The position numbers and the translations under genes were made by a program. Below are positions 49,001-59,892 of a DNA stretch of 64,000 bases, one piece after another. Source of the stretch: Pycnopodia helianthoides (lineage: Eukaryota > Echinodermata > Asteroidea > Forcipulatida > Asteriidae); assembly GCA_032158295.1 (NCBI GenBank), contig CM063256.1, positions 18,583,288-18,647,287 on the forward strand, given 5' to 3'. The first letter of the stretch is position 1; each line of letters begins with the position of its first letter. The notes under the pieces are model-generated. The model worked only from the letters and a program-made list of their open reading frames with translations, did no database searches and was not told the DNA's origin.

Positions 49001-49933
49001 AGCGTGCGGAATGCTGCATGTCTAGTAAAAATTAATTTGACATCGTCATGACAACGTAAATATCACATATGCAAATTTGTAGATTGGGCTTAGAAGTTGT
49101 ACAATACATACAAACAATTTCACGAAATTTGCCAAATTTATGAACTAGGTGTACTGGTTTCTTCTGTACTTGTCTAAACTAACAGAGGAAAATATGGATA
49201 AATATAATTCAGTAACTAAACATGTAATTTTAGTTCAGAAATATTAATTAAATGGAAACAATTACAAAAATATATACCCCCGTGATTGCAAAAGTCAGGA
49301 AATTGGTCTGTATATATAGTACATGCTGTACGATGTATAATATACAGGTACAGTGAAGACGACACCGCGTAGTAGGGACCTACCTTGGTAAGTTTGTAAA
49401 AGTAATTCATTAATCATGTTGACATATCACTTAACAAAATTATTCATGAAATTATTGTATAATTAATCGATATAGCAATCAATAAATAAGATAGGGCTGA
49501 CGTTGTGACAACGTTCACGGTACTGAAAAAGAATACATTGTTGTAACATTCTTTTTAATTGATTATTTACAACATTGCAACGTTGTGTATACGTGCCAAC
49601 AACGTCGTTGTTTCGTTGCATCATTACGTTCTAAAGACGTACAGGGGAGTCGACAAAGATTCGTTGCTACAACGTTACTTAGATAACTATATAACAACCA
49701 AACAAACACGCTCTGAGAACGTTGTTGCAACGTTAAATATAAGTTGTAATAAGGTCACTGGAAACGTGTCTTAAACGTACCAACAACGTGGTTGTTACGT
49801 TGCGTCATTACGTACGGAAGACGTATAGGGGAGTCGACAAAGTTCCGTAGCTACAACGTTATATTAATAACGTTACTTACACCAAAGTCTGACTTCATTA
49901 CAACGTTGAGAAAACGTCAAACTGTTAGCTGGG
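46091..49933 (-). mobile_element. Giant AACGTT-repeat element, copy B (3,843 bp)
   Basis: Reverse orientation of copy A, with the same CCCAGCTAACA/TGTTAGCTGGG ends and AT on both sides (46089-46090, 49934-49935). By eye it is almost identical to copy A through the 60-bp array and both outer ends. It is ~860 bp longer because the ~420-bp unit is present about four times (47205-48870) instead of two. The different flanking dinucleotides argue that the two copies inserted separately. Confidence 0.9.
47205..48870. repeat. ~410-430-bp tandem units, about four copies
   Basis: The phrase tctaaaacca (or close form) recurs at 47601, 48032, 48440 and 48863. Each unit has a CCA-repeat or C-run core, acctgtacagcggcattcca, and tttacccttgataggatttt. 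Confidence 0.88.
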
Positions 49934-50144
49934 ATGGTTAATTGTTCGAATGATTTCTTGTGCCAGTGAATATAGGTTTATTATAGAAACCCCGTCATAT
50001 CTTATTTCTATGGACAAGTCTCACCAGCCCAGCACTAAATATATTGGATTGACTGTTCGTAAAATTGTGCTATACTATTCACTTTGTGTTTTGTAAAGCT
50101 TCGCAGTTGATAGTTTAATCTTTGGCCAAGCTTGCCGTAGATAT

Positions 50145-51323
50145 TGTGGCGGTTTTCCCGCGAGTCTCATTCAAGTCCGGAAGCTTGAAAGAGGTTCACC
50201 GTCTTTAGTGAAAGTCTCGCAAACACCAAACCCAAACTCGGCCTCGGACCAAGGAATACTTCGAGCAATCTTAGGCCCAGGGATGTGAGCTCGTTTGGAG
50301 GAGATATACCGCCGATTGGTTACTGATTGTCTGGGCACTCTTTGGCAGGGCAGGATAAATTACTGGGGGAAGACACACAAATAACGGACGCAGGCACAGT
50401 TCTGTTTGTCAATCCTCTCTTGTTGCCTCATGGGCACTCTCTTTAATGCCTTCTCTGGGCAACTCTCTTCAGACTCCTTCCTTTAACCTTTACACTAGCC
50501 TTTAACAAACCTTGTCTTACGTGAGTGCAACCCTCACGGAATCAATCCAGTCTAACAGCAAATTTGGCAACCAAAAAGCACACGCAAGCACGCCGATTGT
50601 TTCACAGTGTCTCTATCTGAGCTTCCTTACAGTTGGATTACTCGATTAATAATGAACGGCCTCTAGAGTTAACCTCTATGGTAAACTCTCCAGGTCAATC
50701 TCTGCGATCGACCGCCTGCGCCATTCAAGTTCTATGAGAACTTAACTACTAGCCGTCACTTCATCGCAACTTTTCTGAAAGGCTACTCAAACACTATAAC
50801 ACAATCGTAAAGCTACCGGCACGATTCCCACTGTATCGCTCCCCGGAACGTTGCACTCAGCAAGTTAATACACAGTTAACAGGGCCGTAAGAAAGATGTG
50901 AAAGCGGGTCGGAGACAACAGTGTTTTTCCGGCGGACAGCAACAGCAACCTACACTCACCGGAGTGCTCGCTGGACTCTTCCCGCACCACCAAAGCTTCA
51001 CGTCTTTCGCAATGAACACTGACGTCTGGCTGGCTTGCTAGTTAAAATAACTCTGCCTGACAAGCCCGGGCGAGCCCGGACAAGCCACGCCGCGGCACCA
51101 GGCTCGGACACGCCCGGGCATCACCCAACCACCACCAGATTGGACGATGCCTGCCCGTGACCAGGCCGGCAGCACGCTCTCGGTAGCTCGCTCAACCCGG
51201 ATAGGTCACAGCGACCTGCCACTCACACTGCAATCACCTCCGACCTACTTCCGCACTAGAGTTCAAGAACCTTCTAGAAGAAAGGCCGATTAAACTTGTG
51301 TCGGTCCACCCAATCTCGTCACA
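50145..51323. mobile_element. Solo LTR, ~1.18 kb
   Basis: Starts TGTGGCGG and ends CGTCACA (TG...CA), with ATAT on both sides (50141-50144, 51324-51327) as a possible 4-bp target duplication. It is noticeably more GC-rich and less repetitive than its surroundings and has no long frame, as expected for an LTR. No second LTR was found in the window. Orientation is unclear, and ATAT is a weak signature by itself. Confidence 0.6.
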
Positions 51324-51534
51324 ATATATTGTGATTTAACTGTGTTGCTTAGTGCTGTGTAACGGTCTCTGATAATTAAGTTTAATTATAATAATTGCAA
51401 ACAGGGTACATTTCTTGCACCATGGCCTGCCTGGTGGATTTGCTGAAGCACTCGCAGAGTCGCTAAAGCAATCACCAGGCTATGACACAGACATCTGCAG
51501 GGGTATTGAAGAATACGAAATATCAGGGGACCTC

Positions 51535-52045
51535 AACGTCAAAACTTTTGAAGTTTAGTGGTCGGCCGAAAGAATCCGAGATCCAACATTGAATGAGTGG
51601 TCAGATGATCTTGACACCTAGACATATCAAAATAAGATAAGTTGAATGTTGCGAGTGATCACCTTGGGGGTGATGCTAAAGAATAGATACGGTGTTGTCC
51701 TGAAGAGGAAAAGGACACCGTTGATAAACTGGTCACAGTTTTTAGGTTGTGATTTGGTAGTATAGAGACAGCCCAAACTCATAACGGTGCATTTTACTCA
51801 AGATCTCAATTAGAGGGTGAGAGTCTAGAAGAGTACTAATGCGACTATATGACCGTATGGAATTAGCTTCAACAGATGAGGAAGAGCAAGATGCTCTTGC
51901 CCAGTTAAAGCAGAATGCATTGAAGGAACAACTAATTGGGATCTCAAGGGTTGTTCTGACTCAGCTGATATTACGCAGATTAGCACATGAGGGACTTCAG
52001 TTACAGTTTTTCAAGTTCAGAGAGCAAGTTCTTAAAACATGGTAG
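51535..52045 (+). pseudogene. Decayed LTR-retrotransposon gag
   Basis: One frame gives a segment around FSGRPKESE and LNEWSDDLDT, then LGGDAKE, FYSRSQLEGESLEEY and, in another frame from 51839, MRLYDRMELASTDEEEQDAL and LKQNALKEQL. These are landmarks of gag proteins of Gypsy-type retrotransposons. Several stop codons and one frameshift interrupt it. It lies ~200 bp beyond the solo LTR, but whether they belong together is unknown. Confidence 0.65.
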
Positions 52046-52544
52046 TGAGACTTATGTACTATTTCGTCGTGTAGGTTTTTGCTAATTTTAAAATTGTTCC
52101 GCCCATGACTTAAACAAAAATTCAGTCTTTTTGATATTCCATCGTTATAACATACATAAACAGATGGCAGTAAATCCATGCACTGGGTGAATTCATTCAC
52201 CTTGAAAATCCCATTACAACTCCTGTGGTCGGGAGAGCTGCCATTAGCCTTTTTTTGAGATGTAGTGGACATTATAGGGGTGCACTGTTTGGTTTGGGTG
52301 TATACAGACAAATTTACCCAAACCTAATAGTTTCACAGTATTGTGTCCACCATATTTCGAAATGGCTTATTGGTTTGTACACATAAATATTAGCAAATCC
52401 TCCAGGGGTAGCGGTGTATGATAACAGTTATCAATCATCCTTATTCAGGGCAGCTTGTAGCTATCAGAGGAAGACTGTGTGAGACTTGTTTGACAGGTGA
52501 ATGTTTTTTTCAGGGTAACATTATACTAAAACAAACGTTCACAA
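52046..52544. other. Intergenic DNA, nothing identified
   Basis: No motif recognised on either strand. Confidence 0.4.
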
Positions 52545-53150
52545 TTTGTGGGGTGGGGTGTAGCCTTGTCCAAGGCTCTTTACGCAAGCACCCGCTTTTA
52601 ATTCACCAGGTAGCATAACAATACTGGCACGATACTGCGGTACTTGATAGACAGTATATTGTGGGGTCGAAGTATGGTTTTTCAACCTCGTATCAAAAAC
52701 GAAACCGAAACAGAGCCTTGTTCATTCTGTATCCGGCAGCTTATGTTTTTCTGTATCATTGCGCAGGGATTCCAGCGCAATTACGTATGCTGGAATCGGG
52801 TATTGAATATTCATTTCCTGTACTGGGTGGATAATCGTCCAATCATAAACTCTCAATGTGACGTAGTGATGTGTTTTTGCCACTATACATTAACCGATGA
52901 GCATTCACCTTCGGGAAATGTTAGCATAAAGCAACTCCGCCCACAATCTGACCTTTTTACAGTATGAACAAAGGCTCTGTTTCGGCTTCGTTTTTGATAC
53001 GAGGTTGAAAAACCATACTTCGACCCCACAATATACTGTATATCAAGTACTGCAGTACCGTGCCAGTATTGTTATGCTACCTGGTGAATTCAAAGCGGTG
53101 TGCTTGCTTAAAGAGCCTTGGACAAGGCTAGGTGTGGTGGGGTTTCGGGG
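52545..53150. mobile_element. ~600-bp palindromic (foldback) element with ~175-bp arms
   Basis: 52555-52725 and 52968-53145 are inverted repeats. Shared blocks include agccttgtccaaggctcttt, ctggtagcataacaatactg-type sequence and gaagtatggtttttcaacct. The centre (52726-52967) is unique. No coding sequence. Confidence 0.85.
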
Positions 53151-53321
53151 CGTGTATCCTGCACGAAAATGTAGTGGGGGAGCCGCACAATGATGAGGTT
53201 TTACGTAATACGCACTGCAGGGTTTAAGATAATAGGGGATGTCGATGATTTGTGTTAACCAATCCCAAGTTCTGCCACCCCGAACAAAGATATTGACAAA
53301 ATAGGGAGACCGCCAATGTAG

Positions 53322-53394
53322 GGCTAGATAGCTCAGTTGGTAGAGCGCCGGTACGTTAATCCGGAGGTCGTTGGTTCAAATCCCGCTCTAGTCA
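53322..53394 (+). tRNA. tRNA-like gene, anticodon position GTT (Asn-like), atypical
   Basis: 73 bases fold as a cloverleaf: acceptor GGCTAGA/TCTAGTC with one G-T pair, D arm GCTC/GAGC, anticodon arm CCGG/CCGG, T arm with GGTTCAAATCC. The A box (TAGCTCAGTTGG) and B box fit the pol III consensus, and TTTTT follows at 53397. The anticodon loop reads ACGTTAA: position 33 is C instead of U, and pair 31-39 is T-T. The T stem also has a mismatch. It may be a tRNA pseudogene or tRNA-derived repeat. The same flanks surround two more copies at 59285 and 59601. Confidence 0.55.
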
Positions 53395-53429
53395 ATTTTT
53401 CTTTGTTCAACCCCCATACTCTTACATTT

Positions 53430-54700
53430 TTGTGAACAAGTCTACTTTTTGCCGGTCTGTTTGTCTTTAATGGTAACATTATTCAAAAAATGGTTAGGTG
53501 GACCCTCTCTGTCTTCAGTGACGTAGATGTAATTATTTTTTTCTTCAGACCATTGCTAATTATATCTGCATTTAAGGGCAATATTTTACCAACTTTAGCC
53601 ATGATTTGGTGAGTAATCAAGCTATCATTTTCGAGAACATGTTGTAAACGATTCATCCCCATGGGTTTAAGGATTTTGCTGTCTAATTATGTATTCTTGT
53701 CATTAGTAATAGTGCTATTTTTCCAGAGGGGGAGTCCACAGGAGAATACGTTGTTATAGCTAAGAGCAGATGTCTGTAAAGCATGAATTAATTCTTTATA
53801 ATAATCCTGAGTACCGCAAACGATGGCTTTATTGTTATCTAAAATGTACCAGCCTAGTTCATTCATCACTAGCTTTGCATAAGCAGTAGGGCCTACTCGA
53901 AAAGATGTCTGCATTGCCCAGATTCAGTGTGATACTTTTTGAAAGCATTGAGTTTTAAAGCTTGCAGCTTGAGGCGAATATCAACGACTCCAGTGCCTCC
54001 CATAGCTACGGGACTGGTAATAGTCTGTCTTTTTATTTTATCCAGTTTGCCATTCCAAAAGCAAGACCACTTAATGCGCTCCATTTGCTTTACGTAATCC
54101 TCTCAATGGATGATTGATCGATGGTAGGAAAGACTTGCACCCATGAAACTATTGATGACAACAGGTTTCCCTTTCATTGTTAAAATTCTTCCCTTCCACT
54201 TGTCAAGAACAGCTTTCGTTTTATTTATTCTCGGTTCCCAATTCCTTTGAGTGTTGTCGTCGTTGCCGAAATAGATGCCAAGGATTTTCAGGTGATCATT
54301 GACCCATGAAAATCCCCGGGTTTATCAAGTCTATCTTTCCATTAAAAAACCCAGAGCCCTTGCGATTTTTGAATACTAATTTTGGAACCAGTACCCTTGC
54401 TGTAAATAGTGAATTTTTTTTTTTTCAAAAACCTTGAAGTCATCATCATCTGTGATAAAAATGGTAGTGTCGTCAGCATGTTGAATAAGTTTTAAGGTGC
54501 AATCAGAGTTGGGGAGACCAATACCTTTGAAATTATTCCTAATGAGATTAGCTAAGCCTTTTGCGCAAATAACATACAAAAGAGGCGAAAGCGGGCACCC
54601 TTGTCTAATAACTCTGGTGACATTAAAAGGTTCTGTAATAAAAATTATTAACAATAACACCACTAGTGGAGTTGCTATAAAGTATTTTCACCCAGTTTTT
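53430..54700 (-). pseudogene. L1/Tx1-like LINE, reverse transcriptase 3' half
   Basis: On the minus strand from about 54690: VTRVIRQGCPLSPLLY, then LIQHADDTTIFI (catalytic Asp pair), then in other frames KILGIYFGNDD, WKGRILTMKGKPVVINS, FWNGKLDKIKRQT and GGTGVVDI, a usual order for L1/Tx1-type LINE reverse transcriptases. Multiple frameshifts and stops make it inactive. The 5' half is missing: the LINE stops at the ~80-bp tandem array at 54700. Its 3' end comes within ~35 bases of the tRNA-like unit. The clade assignment is tentative. Confidence 0.8.
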
Positions 54701-54704
54701 CTCT

Positions 54705-55480
54705 CCACATATTTATAAATAACCCGTTTTGTCCACAGGTTTTATAACCCGCTCTCTCTACAGGATTGTGTTTACTTTGTTTTTGTACGTGTTTTTGTAA
54801 TTACCCGTTTTGTCCACAGGTTCCATAACCCGTTCTCTCCTCAGGATTGTATTAACCTTTTTCTCTCCACGGATTTATAAATAACCCGTTTTGTCCACAT
54901 ATTTTATAACCCGTTCTCTCTACAGGATTGTGTTTACTTGGTCTTTGTACATGTTTATAAATTACCCGTTTTGTCCACAGATTCCATAACCCGTTCTCTC
55001 TACAGGACTGTATTAACCTTTTTCTCTCCACATATTTATAAATAACCCGTTTTGTCCATAGGTTTTATAACCCATTCTCTCTACAGGATTGTGTTTACTT
55101 TGTCTTTGTACATGTCTATAAATTACCCATTTTGTCCACAGGTTTCATAACCCGTTCTCTCTACAGGATTGTATTTACTTTGTCTTTGTACATGTTTATA
55201 AATTACCCGTTTTGTCCACAGCTTCCATAACCCGCTCTCTGTACAGGACTGTATTAACCCTTTTCTCCCCACAGATTTATAAATAACCCGTTTTGTCCAT
55301 AGGTTTTATAACCCGTTCTCTCTACAGGGTTGTGTTTACTTTGTCTTTGTACATGTTCATAAATAACTCGTTTTGTCCATAGGTTTTATAACCCGTTCTC
55401 TCTACAGGATTGTGTTTACTTTGTCTTTGTACATGTTTTTAAATTACCCGTTTTCAACAGGATTTATAACCCGTTCTCTG
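54705..55480. repeat. ~80-bp tandem array, ten units
   Basis: acccgttttgtccacagg recurs about every 80 bases (54722, 54804, 54884, 54964, 55046, 55125, 55205, 55287, 55367, 55447). The units alternate in type (tttctctccac versus tttgtctttgtacatg), giving a loose ~160-bp pattern. It ends where the Penelope-like frame begins. Confidence 0.88.
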
Positions 55481-56079
55481 ATACCAAGTGCCTTTTCCGT
55501 AAACTACGTAAGCTTAAAGAAAAGAACATTCGCTACTTGTCACATCTTGATAACTACCGTTTTTATCGTTTATCCCGGATCATCCCTAAAGGGCTCCAGA
55601 TCAAGTGTGCCCCTTCCTTTGGGGACCTTGAACCCTCATTTTTGAAGAAATGGAATAAGACACTCACTAACACGTCTTTCCATCTGCCCAGGTTACTGGA
55701 AGATCAATGCCAACAATACATTGATAACCAGTTACTTGAGATAACAGAGACTGAATCTCAACTCCAAGAATCATGCTCCAATCAAGAGTACGAACATTTA
55801 CATGATATCCTACGATCTAATGTCAACCACCTACGGTCCACCCTAACGGACAAACAGAACAAGAAACGCATGAATGTCCAAGCTAACCATAAGAAATACA
55901 TTCATAGACGTTTCCACAGCAAGAGGCTAACTCTTACTCACCCCCTTGAAAGGCCGCCAGATACAACATGTACAGTAGTCAATCTGTCTGACAAAGTCTT
56001 AACCGACCCACAGGTTAAACTCCTTTCAAGGGGTCTCAAGTTTTGCCCCACACCTAGAGAACCTAGACTTCACCCTTAA
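55472..56079 (+). pseudogene. Penelope-like element, N-terminal part of the protein
   Basis: The frame has KCLFRKLRKLKEKN, SRIIPKGLQIK, a Gln/Glu-rich middle, and then VVNLSDKVLTDPQVKLLSRG with LKFCPTP. The last two are conserved just before the RT domain of Penelope-like retroelements. The homology moves to another frame at the end and stops at about 56078, where fibrinogen-domain sequence on the opposite strand begins. So the RT and GIY-YIG parts are absent: a 3' truncation, which is less usual than 5' truncation. It is fused upstream to the tandem array. Confidence 0.75.
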
Positions 56080-56310
56080 TTTCATGCCTGTATATTTGAG
56101 TGAGTACCTGCCCTTCCGGTACTCCCAATAGACTCCATGTGTGTATCACTCACTCCTTCGCCGAGGTACTCCCCGTTTGAATTGGCGTGAGTACAGATGT
56201 TGTACCACAACGCCCAGTGCCGATACACGGCACAGTTTATTGAGCTAGATTTATCGTTGTCCATGTCTTTGGTTGAGAAGGCTCCGTTATTGTTGCGGCG
56301 TAGCAAATCA

Positions 56311-56312
56311 CC
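56311..56312 (-). other. Splice acceptor of the last FReD exon
   Basis: tttttctcccaacag precedes GTGATTTG on the minus strand. The phase matches the upstream donor at 56749 (GCA-G / GT-GAT). Confidence 0.7.
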
Positions 56313-57203
56313 TGTTGGGAGAAAAATGACAAACATTTTAACTCGTATCTGGCGGTCAAAGAGCAACAAAGAAAAGAGGACAAGTTTGGAAATAAATATT
56401 TTGAGAGTAAACACAAATAAATATAATATTTTTGTAAAGGATTAAACAGCGTTTATTGTTAACCCTCTAGGCTTAGTGCTTTCCGAGTTCCACTGTCAGC
56501 TAGGGTAGGATCCGAACTATGTTTTATGCATTCTATTATGTATATCTATCTATCTAACCGTTTGCTGAATCTAACATATTAAAGTTCCAATCAGTCGCAT
56601 TCTAAAGCAAATAATGTCCAAGGCTCCTAGACTGCCTTAGTTTACTGATGGCCAGTGAAGAGAAGGGAATCCGAATCATGTGATTGACGTGAATGTTTTC
56701 AAATTCCCGAAAGTGAAACAATCGCTGACCATATCGAGTGTTTTATTACCTGCTGTTCCTGAATAACTCCCAAGAATAACTCCCATAAGTTAGCCGGTAG
56801 TTGTCACTCACATCGGCGATGTTGAACGAGTCGTAGACGGCATACACGGTATCATTACCGAAAGCTGAAAGTTCAAAGCAGAGTTCGTAATCGCCCTGTA
56901 TGAGCGGTCAGACGTGCAAGTTGTCGTTACCGAGCCAAAACTCTCCCTCAAAGCCCCGGCTGTAGTTGGCAAAGTCCACATAGAAATAAACACCGCCGTC
57001 CTGGCGCCGCTGGAAAACCTATCAAAGGAACACGAGTGGTTTTATGTTCATGTCCTCAATTTGATTAAAACTCTTCTAATAAAAAAAAAATCCCCTTTTA
57101 TAGAAGAGCACTCTGATTGATCCACTAGCGTGTTATCTTACCGTCCATCCACCACCCACCGTCTACATATCACAATACACCTGGAGAGCCTGACCGGAGT
57201 CTA

Positions 57204-57408
57204 CAATCCCGGCCAAAATGCTTGGGCCACCCGTTTCTATAACGTTACAATAACCATACAATAACCATTCCCTGTCTCACAATAAACATTCTCTCCCCCG
57301 TCCCCCGTCCCCCCGCTCAATGTTGTCTGGAACACAGAAGACCGTGCAACAATGTGATTCAACATTGAAAGGGGGCAGGGGGGGCCCAACGAGATATGGC
57401 CGGGATTG
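57204..57408. mobile_element. 205-bp Tc1-type MITE inside a FReD exon
   Basis: Starts CAATCCCGGCCAAAATGCTT and ends with the imperfect inverse finishing GGCCGGGATTG. TA is duplicated at 57202-57203 and 57409-57410. Removing it and one TA joins VQPL to DSGQ in frame, the expected fibrinogen-domain sequence. The same terminus occurs at 11159 and, diverged, at 10935. Confidence 0.95.
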
Positions 57409-58929
57409 TAGAGGTTGAACCGTGTACACGCCACTGATTGATACACCCCTCGCAAGAACCTCAGAACAATCTTTTAAAAGGGGAACTATAAAATAATGTA
57501 GAAAACAAAACATAGCTTTTCATTCCTGTAGCTGTAATTACTTAATTATTATGATTTATTTTGCCCCAATCCTATGCAATGTGAGTCCTTTGGAATTGTA
57601 CATGTTTAAACTGAGTTATGATTAAGTCTCAAAATAGTGTGTAAAATCAACATAAGTAACAAACTCAGCGGTGATGCATCTGGTGTAAGCGTAAAAACAG
57701 CTTCGAAACAATTTAATTTGTCTGAACCACTTATATGAAGACACAGTCAGTTTTATCCCGGAAAATACTAAGTTATTAAAAAATGTGTCTTCGTATAGAA
57801 GCATTCAAAGAAATAAAATTAAATAAAAAAGGCACTTTGCATTGTATTTCTTTGGATGTTTCCTTCACTGTGGGGGAGTATGGATGTGTTATGTAAACAA
57901 ATAGATAAGCCGGATAGTATATATTTTTTTTACCCACGATGTTTCAAAGGAATACGCATGAAACCAGATAACATGAACTTTCCACATTTTTCTAAGTCGG
58001 CTATGTGCAAGGATTAAAACGACCTGCAGTCCTCACCTTTCCATTACACATCAAATTGATGCCAATGTGTTATTTATTATTATTATTGATTTGTAACAGT
58101 AATCTGATAAAAATCATTATTATGTGGTGCCACTTTCGCAAAACGAAGGATTGTCGGTATTATCTGGCTTTGCCGCCCAGTGAAGGAAGGAAATAATAAT
58201 AGAATAATAGGCAGCTCTTCCAACTGTCGTCTCATACCACGTATCTCAGAGGAAACCGTTTCTTGATTACCAGAGTCTGTCTCTTGCAACTCTTCTACTA
58301 GACGTGTTCCTTAGTTCCGAAGTTTACCATTTCTTGGTTGGTCGATACTGTAACCTGCAATTGATCTACCTTACGTCTTATTTCTCCTAGCTCAGAAGAA
58401 ACCGTTTCTTGATTACGGCTTGTATCTTCTTGATTTATTGATAAAGTACGAAGTATTTCGTGGACGGTCGTACAGTTGCAGCCGGTACCGGAGTTCACGG
58501 GAACGGAGCGTCCGCAAACGGGCGGGTTGATGGTGACGTGTGGCTGGCACACACATCGTTCAGTCTCGCTTGTTGTATATGAGCCAATGCTATGCTCATT
58601 TGGGATTTGGCTCTCATAGCAAGCACGGCTACGACCAAAACTATCATTTTTATACATGCTGGCTCCATTTTAAGGCACACTGAAACCTAAAAATGTAATT
58701 TTGTAGGCAGTCACGTACTTTCAGCTTATGGTTGAAATTCAGAGACGCAATAACATAAAAGATTGGCTCACAGTGAACATATTGATTTCTTTTCGTTTCG
58801 ACTTTCCAAACCCCTTTAAAAAAAAAACACATTTTGTTTCTTTGTCGATCACTGGACCAAAACCGACCTCAACAAAAGGTTGTTTTTTTCTAACCAACCA
58901 TTGCCTCATTATGGGTTCGTTATCCTAGC

Positions 58930-59260
58930 AAGTATGAGGAAGTACACTGTATACAAAAATCTACATTAGGGTGCATTGAACTTTAAACACAGCGATAAGT
59001 AGCGCCAATTGTACACCCAAGGCCGACATTTATATTACGCTGCTGTATGTAAATGGAGTTCATTTTATCGCTGGCACAACATACTGTAACAAACTACCCA
59101 CGACTGAAACTGATACGGAAAATATTTTGAGTGACCGTCCCCCCCCCCCCCCCCCATTTTTCATTCATAAATAAATGCCTCGGTGGACCATTCTGAGCCA
59201 ACTCCCATAAGGGTTGACCTTGACCGACTCAGATTTGTTATTCTCATTAAATTAAAAAGA
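58930..59260. other. Intergenic DNA, poly-C at 59139-59155
   Basis: Nothing recognised. Confidence 0.4.
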
Positions 59261-59284
59261 GTATGGGGTTGAACAAAGAAAAAT

Positions 59285-59357
59285 TGACTAGAGCGGGATT
59301 TGAACCAACGACCTCCGGATTAACGTACCGGCGCTCTACCAACTGAGCTGTCTAGCC
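59285..59357 (-). tRNA. tRNA-like gene, second copy
   Basis: One D-loop-side change (TAGAcaGCTC for TAGAtaGCTC) from 53322-53394. Same atypical anticodon loop, intact A and B boxes, TTTTT downstream. Confidence 0.55.
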
Positions 59358-59600
59358 CTATATTGGCGGTCTCCCTATTATGTCAATATCTTTGTTCGGG
59401 GGTGCCAGTCAGAAGCCATACAACCGTCAACTGTCGTGTAGCCAGGGATCACACCCAAGTTTACGATACAACCTGGGAAGCAGCAGCCACGGGATCACCT
59501 TGAGGGGATGCGACTTTTTAAACTTAAATGTTAAGTAATAAACCACAAGGGAAACTGACTGGGTAAATTTAAAATAGTATGGGGTTGAACAAAGAAAAAT

Positions 59601-59673
59601 TGACTAGAGCGGGATTTGAACCAACGACCTCCGGATTAACGTACCGGCGCTCTACCAACTGAGCTGTCTAGCC
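59601..59673 (-). tRNA. tRNA-like gene, third copy
   Basis: Identical to the copy at 59285, 316 bases away. Confidence 0.55.
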
Positions 59674-59892
59674 CTATATTGGCGGTCTCCCTATTATGTC
59701 AATATCTTGGTTCGGGGGTGCCAGTCAGAAGCCATACAACCGTTAACTGTCGTGTAGCCAGGGATCACACCCAAGTTTACGATACAACCTGGGATTAAAA
59801 CCCAGCTGTCACGGAAGGTGCTCACGCCGTAGGCACTTTTGTTAATAACCAGAAAAGCGCACAAAAATGTTTTTGGTGGCCATCTGTTCCGT

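Larger units (their letters stand above)
56078..58680 (-). pseudogene. Secreted fibrinogen-related (FReD) protein gene, pseudogene
   Basis: Order on the minus strand: ATG at 58668 with a hydrophobic signal-like start (MIVLVVAVLAMRAKS), a Cys-rich piece (ERCVCQPHVTINPPVCG), coiled-coil-like repeats with NQETVSSE twice (58060-58560), then fibrinogen exons. Exon at 57486-57142: KDCSEVLARGVSISGVYTVQPL, MITE, DSGQALQVYCDM, GGGWT, donor 57141. Exon 57018-56750: VFQRRQDGG to [12 protein letters not shown] to YRLTYGSYS. Exon from 56311: GDLLRRNNNGAFSTKDMDND, SSSINCAVY, then GVYWEYRKG and MKLR in a shifted frame. Exon phases agree. Such proteins are often secreted lectin or immune recognition molecules. 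Disruptions: a MITE, TAG at 57163-57165, TGA at 56908-56910, a 13-bp duplication at 56761-56786, and several frameshifts. Confidence 0.85.
59261..59892. repeat. 316-bp tandem duplication carrying tRNA-like genes
   Basis: gtatggggttgaacaaagaa starts at 59261 and again at 59577. The two units stay close to identical through the tRNA-like gene and the flank tattggcggtctccctatta, to about 59480 and 59795. The 53270-53425 copy is the same unit on the other strand. Confidence 0.9.

Noticed and set aside
40743..49933. Short frames in the giant elements as possible transposase
   Set aside because: All are under 75 codons, share no catalytic motif and follow the tandem repeats.
55373..55645. 90-codon frame with FITRSL repeats
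   Set aside because: It reads the 80-bp array and is out of frame with the Penelope-like coding region.
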